This document shows positions 1 through 8,663 of a stretch of 64,000 bases of DNA, piece after piece (position 1 is the stretch's first letter; every line of letters begins with the position of its first letter). Source of the stretch: Massilia phosphatilytica (lineage in GTDB: Bacteria; Pseudomonadota; Gammaproteobacteria; Burkholderiales; Burkholderiaceae_D); contig NZ_PUIP01000007.1 in NCBI RefSeq assembly GCF_002968015.1, forward strand, positions 248,001 to 312,000, given 5' to 3'. The position numbers and the translations under genes are program-made. The notes below the pieces were generated by a model. The model saw nothing but the letters and a program-made list of their open reading frames with translations. It made no database searches and was not told where the DNA came from.

Positions 1-891
1 CTCGCCCACGAAATGCGCCAGCACGGCGTGGAAGTGGCAACCGTCACCGCGGACGTCGGCAACCCGGCCGACGTGGCCCGCATCGGCCAAACGGCGATGG
101 AACGCTTCGGCCGCGTCGACACGTGGGTCAACAATGCGGGCATCAGCGTGTACGGCAGGAACGAGGACGTCGCGCTGGAAGACATGCGCAAGGTCATGCA
201 GACGAATTTCTGGGGCGTCGTGCACGGCTCGCTGGAAGCCGTCAAGCTCATGAAGGGGCGCGGCGGCGGCGCATTGATCAACCTGGGCAGCGAAGTGTCG
301 GACCGCTCGGTGCCGCTGCAGGGCACCTATTCGGCGTCCAAGCACGCGATCAAGGCCTTCACGGAATCGCTGCGGATGGAACTGGACAAGGAAGACGCCG
401 GGATCTCGCTAACGGTGATCAAGCCGTCCGCGATCGCGACGCCCTTCCCGAACCACGCCAAGAGCTACATGGAACACGAGCCCGACCTGCCCCCGCCGAA
501 CTACGCGCCGGAGCTGGTCGCGCAAGCCATCGTGCACGCGGCCCAGGTGCCGGAGCGCGACCTGTACGTGGGCGGCCACTCCAAGCTGACGTCGCTGGCG
601 GGTTACCTGATGCCGCGCGCGCTGGACCGCTTCATGACCCGCACGATGTTCAGCCAGCAGCAATCCGACAGCCCGAACTCGAGCGCGCGCCGCGATGCGT
701 TGTACGCGCCGAACGCCGACCAGGAACTCCGGCAGCGCAACAACAGCGAACACCGCGTGGTCGAGCGGAGTCCTTACACGTCGTTCGAGATGCGCTCGGC
801 ATCCACGAAGACGGTGCTGCTCGGCGGGGCGCTGCTGGCGGCGTGGGCGTTGACGCGCAGGCCGTGGCAAAGGACGGTGTGGCAGGCGTGA
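1..891 (+). CDS. SDR family oxidoreductase (5' truncated by window edge)
   Basis: Short-chain dehydrogenase/reductase using NAD(P)H; substrate unknown. The visible part starts inside the Rossmann fold. It carries the NNAG motif (VNNAGISVYG), the catalytic Ser region (INLGSEVSD) and the Tyr-x-x-x-Lys pair in YSASKHAIKAF. A C-terminal extension of about 100 residues ends in a hydrophobic stretch followed by arginines (LLGGALLAAWALTRRP), so the protein may be membrane-tethered. The frame is open to base 1, so the true start and the glycine-rich cofactor motif lie upstream. The family call is firm; the specific role is not. Confidence 0.9.
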   Translation, partial: LAHEMRQHGVEVATVTADVGNPADVARIGQTAMERFGRVDTWVNNAGISVYGRNEDVALEDMRKVMQTNFWGVVHGSLEAVKLMKGRGGGALINLGSEVSDRSVPLQGTYSASKHAIKAFTESLRMELDKEDAGISLTVIKPSAIATPFPNHAKSYMEHEPDLPPPNYAPELVAQAIVHAAQVPERDLYVGGHSKLTSLAGYLMPRALDRFMTRTMFSQQQSDSPNSSARRDALYAPNADQELRQRNNSEHRVVERSPYTSFEMRSASTKTVLLGGALLAAWALTRRPWQRTVWQA

Positions 892-904
892 TGTGTTGAC
901 GTGT

Positions 905-940
905 AAAAACAAAGGGCCGGAACTCCGGCCCTTTGTTTTT
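905..940. terminator. Rho-independent terminator between convergent genes
   Basis: A perfect 10-bp GC-rich stem (911-920 with 925-934) has a 4-nt loop, a run of A before it and a run of T after it. It can therefore stop transcription from both sides. It lies between the SDR gene and the convergent acidic-protein gene. Confidence 0.9.
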
Positions 941-952
941 CCGTCCGCCCGC

Positions 953-1390
953 TTATCTACCCGGCGCCGGCCCCTTCGGCGGCTCGCTGCCGAGGAAATC
1001 GACATCCTCGTCCGTCAGCGGCAAGTTCGGAATCGACTCGATGTGATCGGTGTCGATGTCGGCACCGTCCCGCGCAAGAATGTCGCGGCCCGCTGCCGCC
1101 CGTTCGCCCGTGCCGCCGAAGTCGCTGTCGCTTTCGAAGTTCGGGTCGCCCAGGTCGGCGCCCGCGCTGTCGTGGGCGTAGCTCGCTTCGTTGTCGGACG
1201 TCGTGCCGGTGTCCAGGTCGATCTTCTGGTCATCGTCCAGGTTGGCCGCGAAGCCGGGACCGCCGACGACGTCGCTGCCCGTGTCCGAAATATCGCTCGG
1301 GCCGAGCGAATCGACGCCGTGGCCCTTGCCCAGGCTGCGGTCGGGTGCTTCCGGAAAGTTATCCGGATCAAGTGTGCTCGTGCCAGTCAT
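953..1390 (-). CDS. Acidic hypothetical protein
   Basis: A 145-residue protein rich in Asp, Gly and Ser, with no cysteine, no signal peptide and no recognisable domain; it looks largely disordered. The ATG at 1388-1390 was chosen because a strong GGAGG lies about 4 nt upstream. An in-frame ATG 21 nt earlier lacks a ribosome site. The gene ends close to the bidirectional terminator. Function unknown. The composition is consistent with a soluble acidic spacer or stress-type protein, but nothing shows this. Confidence 0.7.
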   Translation of the reverse strand: MTGTSTLDPDNFPEAPDRSLGKGHGVDSLGPSDISDTGSDVVGGPGFAANLDDDQKIDLDTGTTSDNEASYAHDSAGADLGDPNFESDSDFGGTGERAAAGRDILARDGADIDTDHIESIPNLPLTDEDVDFLGSEPPKGPAPGR

Positions 1391-1480
1391 GTTGCCTCCA
1401 AAATAATGCAAAAATCATGAGGACAGGCTACCCGCTTTCGTCGCGCGACGGCGCAACGCACGGGAGCCTCTGTGGAAACG

Positions 1481-2485
1481 CTAGAACGCGTGGCGCATGC
1501 CGACGTTCACGGCCGAGCTGCCGCTCGGGCGGGCCGCGCCGCCGATCAGGATGCCGGTACCGTTCGTGTTGACGGTGCGCGAGAACGCGGCGTAGAAGTC
1601 GGTGCTGCGCGAGACGACGTAGCTGGCGCCGATCGCGAACTGGTTCGCGTCGCGATTGGCCAGGTCGCGGTCGTTCTTGTGGATGAACGACGCGAGGAAT
1701 GTCGTCGAGCGTGTCATCGGGACGGCGACGCCGACGAGGGTGTCGCGGCTGTCCGTCGACGACGTGCTCGCCACGCCCGCGCCGTACGGATTGTCGGGGT
1801 TGTACAGCGGCGAGCTGCCCCAGCCGCGGTTGGCGGAATATGCGGCATACGCGGTGCCCCAGCGCGTACGCAGGTTGGCCGCGATCAGGGAATTCTTGGC
1901 GTCCATGTTGCTGCCGGCCAGGTCGTACAAATGGACCTGGGCCACGTGCCGGTTCTGGTGCGCCGCGCGCAGCGACAGCGCCCCATAGTCGAAGCCGATC
2001 GTCATGCCCCAGGCGCGGTCGCCCATCGGGTCGCCGCCGAGCGTGTCGATGGTGTACGACGCGCCCGTGCTCAGGTGCTTGAACTGGGTGTTGTAGTAGC
2101 GCACGCCGCTGTCGACGGGCATGCCGTTCTGCGTGACAAGATTGCTGGCCCTGCCGGCCGTGCCGGCATGGAACGGGTCGCCGACGTCCGGGTGCGCCAG
2201 GTATTCGAAGTTGTACTGGTGGCCCAGCGTGAAGCCACCGGTGCCGGGACGGACGCCGATGTCGTCGAGACGGCCATAGGTGCGGCGCGGCTGCGCGTGC
2301 CAGGCGGCACCGTTGCTCCGGCTCGGCTGTCCCGTGAAGACGGCAATATCGTGGCCGCCCGGCGTTTCGCCGACGTAATCCAGTCCCGAGCGCTTGCCCG
2401 CGGTGGCCGCGCTTCCCGAATCCTGTGCGCATGCGAGCGACGCACATCCGCCCAGCAATACGCAAGCAACGAAACCCTTGTTCAT
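1481..2485 (-). CDS. Gram-negative general porin (trimeric OmpC-like family)
   Basis: Outer-membrane diffusion channel. A Sec signal peptide of about 20 residues (MNKGFVACVLLGGCASLACA) is followed by alternating beta-strand sequence and the terminal GMRHAF, whose final Phe is the usual BAM-recognition residue. At 334 residues it is somewhat shorter than most betaproteobacterial porins. The usual first strand right after the signal peptide (SSVTLYG-like) is not evident; a Gly/Ser/Ala-rich segment replaces it. The family is secure from the C-terminal half; substrate preference cannot be told. Confidence 0.88.
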   Translation of the reverse strand: MNKGFVACVLLGGCASLACAQDSGSAATAGKRSGLDYVGETPGGHDIAVFTGQPSRSNGAAWHAQPRRTYGRLDDIGVRPGTGGFTLGHQYNFEYLAHPDVGDPFHAGTAGRASNLVTQNGMPVDSGVRYYNTQFKHLSTGASYTIDTLGGDPMGDRAWGMTIGFDYGALSLRAAHQNRHVAQVHLYDLAGSNMDAKNSLIAANLRTRWGTAYAAYSANRGWGSSPLYNPDNPYGAGVASTSSTDSRDTLVGVAVPMTRSTTFLASFIHKNDRDLANRDANQFAIGASYVVSRSTDFYAAFSRTVNTNGTGILIGGAARPSGSSAVNVGMRHAF

Positions 2486-2693
2486 GGCGTGTCCTCTCTA
2501 CGCCTTAACAATATCCTCTACACGGCAGTCCGATCTGTCCAATATCGCACAAATCCACCCTCATCTTATCCCGTGTTGTTGTCAGCATATTCCGACGTCT
2601 GCATGTCAGCAAGATGACATTTCGTCTTTTCCGACTGGCCAGCCCGGGAATTCCGCTTTAGAATCGCATCGGCACGCCTTGTAACTAAACTAC

Positions 2694-4043
2694 ATGAAAA
2701 CGAGAACGATGAGACAGCTAAGCCGTACCCTGACTACACTTTCCTTCGCCTTATCTTTGGCCCCTTGCGCCGCCCTGCCCGCATTCGCCGCGACGACCGA
2801 GTCGGCGCCGATGCCGCACGTAAGCTGGTCGCGCAACGCGAATATCTACGAAGTGAACATCCGGCAATACACGCCCGAGGGAACGTTCAAGGCGTTCGCG
2901 CAACATCTGCCGCGCCTGAAAAAGATGGGCGTGCACATCCTGTGGCTGATGCCGATCCAGCCCATCGGCGAAAAGAACCGCAAGGGCACGCTGGGCAGCT
3001 ATTACGCCGTGCGCGATTACACGGCCGTGAATCCGGAATTCGGGACACTCGACGACCTCAAGGCACTGGTGAAGCAGGCGCATGGGCTGGGCATGCACGT
3101 GATCATCGACTGGGTCGCAAACCACACCGCGTTCGACAACCCATGGACGCAGGAACACAGCGACTGGTATCTCAAGAATGACAAGGGCGACATCTATCCC
3201 GTCACCTACACGGATGGCGCCGAGCCCGAGTACTGGACCGACGTGACGGGCCTCGACTGGACCAAGCCCGGCCTGTGGAAAGGCATGACGGACGCGATGC
3301 TGTACTGGGTGCGCGAAGCGGACATCGACGGCTTCCGCTGCGACGTCGCCGGCAAGGTGCCGACGCCGTTCTGGAACCAGGCCCGTGCCGAACTCGACCG
3401 CGTCAAACCCGTGTTCATGCTGGCCGAGGCCGACAAGCCCGACCTGCACGAGCACGCCTTCGACATGACGTATGGCTGGGACACGAAGGATATATTCAAG
3501 GCCATCGCAAAAGGCAAGGCGGACGCGCGCACGCTCGCCAACTTCCTCGAGCACCCGCCGAAAGCGTTCCCGCCAGGCGCCTATCGCATGCGTTTTACCA
3601 GCAACCACGACGAGAATTCCTGGGCCGGCAGCGACGTCGAGTTGTACGGCCCGGCATTCAAGGCGATGGCCGTGCTGGCCGCGACGCTGCCCGGCATGCC
3701 GCTGATCTACGGCGGCCAGGAAGCCGGCCTCGACAAGCGCATCGAGTTCTTCGAAAAGGACCCGATCCAGTGGAAGGACTACGCCTATGCCCCCTTCTAC
3801 ACGAAGCTGCTGTCGCTCAAGCATGCGAATCCGGCGCTGTGGAACGGCCAGTACGGTGGTCCCGCGCAGGTGCTGCAAACGGGTAACGACAAGGTGTTCG
3901 CGTTCCGCCGCACGCTGAAGGTTAACAGCGTGCAGGTGACAGTGAACGTGTCGAACGAGGCGCAGCGTTTCAGCCTGCCGGGAGGCAAGGCACAGACGCT
4001 GGCGGCGTGGGATTACCGCATCGACGCACCGCGCCAGCGCTGA
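2694..4043 (+). CDS. Secreted GH13 alpha-amylase family glycosidase
   Basis: A 449-residue alpha-glucan hydrolase or transglycosidase of family GH13. The signal peptide probably cleaves after AFA (residue 32). Conserved GH13 regions are all present: I, DWVANHT (139-145); II, GFRCDVAGK with the nucleophile Asp217; III, MLAEAD with the acid Glu245; IV, FTSNHDEN with Asp306. The catalytic triad is complete. A short C-terminal beta domain follows the barrel. The ATG at 2694 has no clear ribosome site, and an in-frame ATG at 2709 would still leave a signal peptide. The protein is periplasmic or extracellular; exact substrate (starch, maltodextrin) unknown. Confidence 0.92.
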   Translation: MKTRTMRQLSRTLTTLSFALSLAPCAALPAFAATTESAPMPHVSWSRNANIYEVNIRQYTPEGTFKAFAQHLPRLKKMGVHILWLMPIQPIGEKNRKGTLGSYYAVRDYTAVNPEFGTLDDLKALVKQAHGLGMHVIIDWVANHTAFDNPWTQEHSDWYLKNDKGDIYPVTYTDGAEPEYWTDVTGLDWTKPGLWKGMTDAMLYWVREADIDGFRCDVAGKVPTPFWNQARAELDRVKPVFMLAEADKPDLHEHAFDMTYGWDTKDIFKAIAKGKADARTLANFLEHPPKAFPPGAYRMRFTSNHDENSWAGSDVELYGPAFKAMAVLAATLPGMPLIYGGQEAGLDKRIEFFEKDPIQWKDYAYAPFYTKLLSLKHANPALWNGQYGGPAQVLQTGNDKVFAFRRTLKVNSVQVTVNVSNEAQRFSLPGGKAQTLAAWDYRIDAPRQR

Positions 4044-4076
4044 CCGGATGACAGCCGCCGGACGGCGACCGGGGCC

Positions 4077-4529
4077 CTAGGCTTCGGCGACCTTGCGCTC
4101 CGGCGCCCCGGCGGACGCGGCCTTCTGCGCGCGCCACGGGTCGCCGGGTGCGCGCAGGTAATAGCGCACGAGATAGCCCCAGGGCAGCACGAATGGCAGG
4201 ATCACGACGAGGGAACAATTGAATGCGTTTTCCGCCGTGTCCGCATCCATCGTGCCGGCGCGCCATGCGGGCCACGCGACCATGCCGAGCCAAAGCACCT
4301 TCCACACCAGTTCCCACAACAGCACGGGCAGCATTCGCAGCGGATAACGCAGGCCGAGCATGCACAGCAGCCAGAACGCCAGCAACATGGCATCGACAAT
4401 GCCTTGCGCCAGCTCGCGCTGTCCCGCATGACGGAGAATCGACGGCACGGCGAACGCACCGAGCCCGACGACGACCAGCAAGTACATCGCCCGCAACAGG
4501 TACAACCGCAACAACGACACTTCGCGCAT
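4077..4529 (-). CDS. Hypothetical 4-TM inner-membrane protein
   Basis: A 150-residue hydrophobic protein with about four transmembrane helices (around residues 10-30, 45-62, 66-90 and 104-124) and a short charged C-terminal tail. It is the last of three same-strand genes that begin with the ArsR-like regulator at 5155, with only short gaps between them, so it is probably co-transcribed. Function unknown; it may be the membrane target of that regulator unit. Confidence 0.75.
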   Translation of the reverse strand: MREVSLLRLYLLRAMYLLVVVGLGAFAVPSILRHAGQRELAQGIVDAMLLAFWLLCMLGLRYPLRMLPVLLWELVWKVLWLGMVAWPAWRAGTMDADTAENAFNCSLVVILPFVLPWGYLVRYYLRAPGDPWRAQKAASAGAPERKVAEA

Positions 4530-4577
4530 GACAGCTCCTCGAACGTGGGTGGGATGGCCTTTTGACCGGGAATCCTG

Positions 4578-4814
4578 CTATCCGACTTCCTTCAGCACTT
4601 TCTCGACCGCGCCCATGCGCGCATCCAGCCGTGCGAGGGCGGCATTGATCGCCGCCAGCTGGGCCAGGGTTTCGTCCGCGAGGCGGCGGTCGGCATCGTC
4701 GCGGGCCGTACGCGCCTTCGCCTGCTGGACCATGGCGTAGTACTTCATGCCGAAGACCAGCAGGACGGTGGCCAGCGGCAGGAACAGCGTCATCAGATAT
4801 ATTTCGGGGGACAT
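4578..4814 (-). CDS. Small membrane protein with C-terminal coiled coil
   Basis: A 78-residue protein: one N-terminal transmembrane helix (MSPEIYLMTLFLPLATVLLVFGMKYYAM), then a heptad-like helix (QLAAINAALARLDARMGAVEKVLKEVG). The ATG at 4812-4814 lies 8 nt after the stop of the ArsR-like regulator, so the pair is almost certainly translated from one mRNA. The layout resembles PspB-like small envelope proteins but the sequence is not clearly that family. Function unknown. Confidence 0.72.
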   Translation of the reverse strand: MSPEIYLMTLFLPLATVLLVFGMKYYAMVQQAKARTARDDADRRLADETLAQLAAINAALARLDARMGAVEKVLKEVG

Positions 4815-4822
4815 GGCAGCCT

Positions 4823-5155
4823 CTACTCTTCCTCGGGTTGGTTCAACGTCTTGACCGCTTCGGCGATGGCGGCGGGCGCCAGCATGACGCCGAACTCGGC
4901 CACATCGAAATACTTGAGCGCCTTGCCGTCGCTGGACAGTTCCAGGGTGCTCGTGACGAGCCCGGCCTCTTCCAGCTTTTGCAGGTGCAGGTGCAGCAAT
5001 GGACGACTCAGCCCAATCTCGCGCGCCAGCTGGCTCACGTAATTGCGCCCACCCGTCTCGAGCGCAGCGACGATGCGCAGCCGGTGCGGATTCGCCAGCG
5101 CCGCCAGCATGGCCAGCAAGCGATCTCCCTGCAGGTGTAAGTTTTTGTCTTTCAC
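4823..5155 (-). CDS. ArsR-like winged-helix transcriptional regulator
   Basis: A 110-residue winged-helix protein. LLAMLAALANPHRLRIVAAL is a typical ArsR helix 1, and QLAREIGLSRPLLHLHLQKLEEAGLV is the helix-turn-helix. No metal-binding cysteines are visible, so it is probably not a metal sensor. It heads a unit with two membrane proteins, which suggests it regulates an envelope function. The C-terminal acidic tail is short. The family is secure; the inducer is unknown. Confidence 0.85.
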   Translation of the reverse strand: MKDKNLHLQGDRLLAMLAALANPHRLRIVAALETGGRNYVSQLAREIGLSRPLLHLHLQKLEEAGLVTSTLELSSDGKALKYFDVAEFGVMLAPAAIAEAVKTLNQPEEE

Positions 5156-5211
5156 GTGTAAACAATATCTGACAGGTGAAAGAAAGTCCAGAACGGATTA
5201 ATGCATATGTG

Positions 5212-5943
5212 TCAGCGACGCAGCGCCGTGAACCCGGCCGGCTCCCACTCGCGCAGCGCCAGCAGCAACCCGCTGCCCCGCCGCTTGGGCAGCGGCGACG
5301 CCAGGCTCTCCTCGTGCAACTCCGCGAAGCGGGCGCGCAGCCGGCGCAGTTCCACCTGCATGGCTGCGAGCGCACTCTCGGTCAGCATCCCGTGCGTGAA
5401 AGCGAGCGTCTCGTCGGACCGGTCGAAGCGGCCGTCGAGGAAATCGGCCAGGCCCTGCGTGCGGAAGTACTGCCGGATGGGACCGTCGGGCAGCCAGTCG
5501 AAATCGCGGGCGACATTCAGGCGGATGCGGTTGCCCGGCATCAGGGCAATCAGGTGCAGGCGGTCGAGGTGCAGCAGCTTTTGCAGGCACTCGGCTTCCG
5601 TGAGGCGATAGACGGCGAGGATGTCCGCCAGCGTCCAGTGATTCAGCGCGCACGCGGCCACGAGCAGCAGCTTCGTGTCGGACACGAGTTCCTTTTCCTG
5701 CGCGGCGCTCAAGGTGTGCAGCCGGGTGCTGGACAACGCAGCTTCCTGCGCAAGCTCGGCGAGCGTAAAACCAAGCATGTTGCTGATCTCGATGAGGCGG
5801 TCGACACCGAGCGTGTCCGACGTCAGCAGGCGCTTGACGCTCGCCTCCGACAGGCCCAGCGTGCCGGCCACGTCGCGATACGTCTTCCCCTGCAGTTTCA
5901 GTTGGCGCTTGATCGTGCTGATGATTTGCGTGACTTCTGACAT
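5212..5943 (-). CDS. XRE-family helix-turn-helix regulator
   Basis: A 243-residue protein. The N-terminal Cro/CI-type HTH (KTYRDVAGTLGLSEASVKRLLTSDTLGVDRLIEISNMLG, about residues 19-58) is followed by a helical C-terminal domain of about 170 residues with no recognised ligand-binding motif. It is divergent from the amidase gene at 6076. Cytoplasmic DNA-binding protein; targets unknown. Confidence 0.85.
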   Translation of the reverse strand: MSEVTQIISTIKRQLKLQGKTYRDVAGTLGLSEASVKRLLTSDTLGVDRLIEISNMLGFTLAELAQEAALSSTRLHTLSAAQEKELVSDTKLLLVAACALNHWTLADILAVYRLTEAECLQKLLHLDRLHLIALMPGNRIRLNVARDFDWLPDGPIRQYFRTQGLADFLDGRFDRSDETLAFTHGMLTESALAAMQVELRRLRARFAELHEESLASPLPKRRGSGLLLALREWEPAGFTALRR

Positions 5944-6075
5944 GGTCGCGGATTCCGATACGATGGTCTAGAGGATGGCCTCGGATTCCATGAATCGTAG
6001 CATGCCCGCCCTTGCGGCAACAATTCCTTCATGACAAGATGGCCGGCTGGCCAGAACCACGATGAAGGAGACACC

Positions 6076-7566
6076 ATGAACCACGCCGACTACCTGGCCC
6101 ACGACGCCACCGCCCTCGCCGCGCGCGTGGCTGCAGGCGACGTCACGCCCGCAGAACTGCTCGACCTCGCGCTCGCGCAACACGCGCGCGTGCACGGCCG
6201 CGTGAACGCCGTCGTGCGGCTGATGGAGCGCGAGGCGCGGGCCCAGCTTGCGGGACCGCTGGGCGGCCCGCTGGCCGGCGTCCCCTTCCTCATCAAGGAC
6301 GGCGTGCAGGACTACGCGGGCATCCCGACGACCTACGGCAGCCGCAGCATGACGAACAACGTGCCGACCCGCCACGCCCACGTCGTGCGGCGCTACCTCG
6401 ACGCCGGCCTCGTCATCTTCGGCAAGACGAACCTGCCCGAATTCGCGACGCGCGGCGTCACCGATCCGGCGCTGTACGGCCGCACGAACAACCCGTGGGA
6501 CTTGTCCCGCACGCCTGGCGGATCGAGCGGCGGCGCAGCTGCGGCGGTCGCGGCCGGCATCGTGCCGATGGCAGCCGGCAACGACGGCGGCGGCTCCCTG
6601 CGCATCCCGGCCGCGTGCTGCGGCCTGTTCACGCTGCGGCCGTCGCGCGGACGCGTGTCTTCCGGACCGGGCATCGCCGAAGTCTGGTTCGGGGCGTCCA
6701 GCGAAGGCGTGATTTCGCGCAGCGTGCGCGATTCGGCACTCGCGCTCGACGTGCTGCACGGTACGGAGCCGGGCGATCCGTTCGTCATCGCACCGCCGGC
6801 CGCGCCCTACGTCGAGCTGATGGGGCGGGATCCGGGGCGGCTGCGCATCGGTTATTCGACTTCGTCTCCGATCGGGACGGACGTGCATCCGGAGGCGGTG
6901 CGGGCGGTTGCGCGGACGGTCGAGTTGTTGGCGCGCCTGGGACACGATGTCGAGGAAGCGGCGCCTTTGATCGATGGTGCCGCTTTGGCGAAAAGTTATC
7001 TGCACGTGTACTTCGGGCAGATTCCGGCTGCGGTGCGCCGTGCGCAGGCGCTGGGTGCAAGGCGCGACGAGGTGGAATTGATGAACCGGATTCTTGTGAC
7101 TTTAGGCGACAGCGTGTCGGCGACGCGGCTGACAACGGAGCTGAATCGCTGGAACGATTACGCGCGTTCGCTGGGCGATTACTTCGGGCGCTATGACTTG
7201 TTCCTGACGCCGACACTGGCGCATCCGCCGATTGCGCATGGGACGGGTGATCCGTCTGCGGCCGAGCAGCGGCTGCTCGGTTTCCTGCACGGGACCGGGG
7301 TGCTCGGCGTGCTGGCGCGGCTTGGGTTGCTTGACAAGACTGTCGACAAGATTGCCAGCGACAATCTGCGTTATGTGCCGTTCACGCAGTTGTCGAATCT
7401 GACTGGGACGCCTTCGATGAGTGTGCCGCTGCACTGGACGGCGGACGGGTTGCCGCTGGGGGTGCAGTTCATGGGGCCGTTCGGGAGCGAGGAGCGGTTG
7501 TTGCAGGTGGCGCGGCAGCTGGAAATAACGCAGCCGTGGTTCGACAACATGCCGCCGCTGGCTTAA
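6076..7566 (+). CDS. Amidase (amidase signature family)
   Basis: A 496-residue Ser-cisSer-Lys amidohydrolase. The catalytic Lys is in FLIKDGVQ, and the glycine/serine-rich signature GGSSGGAAAAVAAG is followed by the nucleophile region NDGGGSLRIPAACCG. The ATG at 6076 was chosen because AGGAGA lies just upstream; an in-frame ATG at 6031 lacks a ribosome site. The last 4 bases overlap the convergent M48 gene. Substrate class (aryl or aliphatic amide, amino-acid amide) cannot be told. There is no sign of a gatCAB operon, so it is not the tRNA amidotransferase subunit. Confidence 0.92.
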   Translation: MNHADYLAHDATALAARVAAGDVTPAELLDLALAQHARVHGRVNAVVRLMEREARAQLAGPLGGPLAGVPFLIKDGVQDYAGIPTTYGSRSMTNNVPTRHAHVVRRYLDAGLVIFGKTNLPEFATRGVTDPALYGRTNNPWDLSRTPGGSSGGAAAAVAAGIVPMAAGNDGGGSLRIPAACCGLFTLRPSRGRVSSGPGIAEVWFGASSEGVISRSVRDSALALDVLHGTEPGDPFVIAPPAAPYVELMGRDPGRLRIGYSTSSPIGTDVHPEAVRAVARTVELLARLGHDVEEAAPLIDGAALAKSYLHVYFGQIPAAVRRAQALGARRDEVELMNRILVTLGDSVSATRLTTELNRWNDYARSLGDYFGRYDLFLTPTLAHPPIAHGTGDPSAAEQRLLGFLHGTGVLGVLARLGLLDKTVDKIASDNLRYVPFTQLSNLTGTPSMSVPLHWTADGLPLGVQFMGPFGSEERLLQVARQLEITQPWFDNMPPLA

Positions 7567-8483
7567 AGGATTTTCAAACCACCTGCTTCATGTAATCTTT
7601 TCTTGCGCTCGCCAAGCGGTGGATGCGTATCGAATACGCTGATCGTTCCTGCTTCATTCTCAGACAGCAGGGAAAGCGCGGAAATCATGTTTTGATGCGA
7701 TGTCATCGTCGCGCCATCCGCGTCCGCAGCAAACTCCCGCTCCCGACTGTAGGCGAAAAATGCTCGATTCAAGAGATGGTTCAAGACGAAGTAAGCGAGG
7801 ATCACACCTGCCGGCCAGGCAAACATGGCCAGAACGGGTTTAAATACCGACCGCAGCCCTGCAAGTTCATCACCCGTATTCGGAAATGTAAAGAGAACAA
7901 ATATTCCAATGACTACGGCCGTTACGATCGCCACCTTCTTTAACACGTCTTTTGAGATTTCGGACAGCAGGTGCGGATAAGTCCGAACGGCATGACTGAA
8001 AGCCAGGATAAAAGTTTTATTCCTCGAATCACCATTTTTAAGATGGGCGATCTCGTGCGCCGCAATCGCCATCAACTGCGAATCGTCGGCCGTCTCCAAC
8101 AAACTGGTAGAGAAAGCAATCAATGCCTTGTCGCTAAATACCGAAGAGATGGCGAAAGCGTTGGCTTCGTCACTCGGATAATATCCAATCTGCACGTTCG
8201 CATCGAGATACTCTGCCAACGACCCGATACGTCGCCTCACATTGTCGTCAACAACGATCCCATACTGCCCGGATATCTTGTCTACGGCGTCAACGAAATA
8301 TTGAATGGTGGTGAACAACGGCAACCCCAAAGCGAAGCACACGACGCCTGCGGATGACTTCAACGTCGCTGCAACGTTCAAACTGTGACAGATCACCAGG
8401 ATTAATACTGATAGAGCGAAAGCGCCCCACAGCACTGCAAGGCTGTACTTGGCGATCTTCGCATATGAGTTAATAAATCGCAT
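7563..8483 (-). CDS. M48 family membrane metalloprotease (HtpX-like)
   Basis: A 306-residue integral-membrane zinc protease. Two N-terminal transmembrane helices precede the domain carrying HEIAH (residues 143-147). Two further hydrophobic segments follow (about 184-200 and 219-236), then REREFAADADG, which supplies the third zinc ligand (Glu250). The start at 8483 has AGGA about 5 nt upstream; upstream GTG/ATG codons are weaker. Such enzymes degrade membrane or misfolded proteins. The GC content is visibly lower than in the amidase next to it, so it may be a recent arrival although it lies outside the island border. Confidence 0.88.
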   Translation of the reverse strand: MRFINSYAKIAKYSLAVLWGAFALSVLILVICHSLNVAATLKSSAGVVCFALGLPLFTTIQYFVDAVDKISGQYGIVVDDNVRRRIGSLAEYLDANVQIGYYPSDEANAFAISSVFSDKALIAFSTSLLETADDSQLMAIAAHEIAHLKNGDSRNKTFILAFSHAVRTYPHLLSEISKDVLKKVAIVTAVVIGIFVLFTFPNTGDELAGLRSVFKPVLAMFAWPAGVILAYFVLNHLLNRAFFAYSREREFAADADGATMTSHQNMISALSLLSENEAGTISVFDTHPPLGERKKRLHEAGGLKIL

Positions 8484-8589
8484 TTGAATCCTCATCACAT
8501 TTGCTCATTAAACCGGTATGCGCCTTCGGCGCGCTGTCCGCTGCGCGGACAGCAAACGGGCGATTCGGGAGGCGCGCAGGCGCCTCGCT

Positions 8590-8652
8590 CGCTTCCGCCA
8601 GGAAATAAAAAAGCCGCCCGATGGGCGGCCATTTTATTTCCTGGCGGAAGCG
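8590..8652. repeat. Perfect 21-bp inverted repeat including tRNA acceptor sequence
   Basis: Bases 8590-8610 are the exact reverse complement of 8632-8652, with the terminator hairpin nested in the 21-nt loop. The left arm contains CGCTTCCGCCA, a second, oppositely oriented copy of the tRNA-Ser acceptor end. Two further perfect hairpins sit just to the left: 8533-8540 with 8546-8553, and 8569-8575 with 8580-8586. Confidence 0.85.
8605..8640 (-). terminator. Probable ancestral terminator of tRNA-Ser, displaced by the island
   Basis: Read on the minus strand, a 7-bp stem (8623-8629 with 8613-8619) with a 3-nt loop is followed by six T (8612-8607). It lies directly beyond the island's far att copy. 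Joining that copy to the intact tRNA restores tRNA-CCA followed by this terminator, which is what an uninterrupted tRNA gene would look like. Confidence 0.8.
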
Positions 8653-8663
8653 GTGAGATTCGA
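8641..8663. repeat. Island attachment-site copy (distal att, 23 bp)
   Basis: These 23 bp are identical to 32577-32599, which include the 3' end of the intact tRNA-Ser with its CCA. Identity stops on both sides (C against A). This is the direct repeat expected when a tyrosine integrase inserts an element into a tRNA 3' end. Confidence 0.93.
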
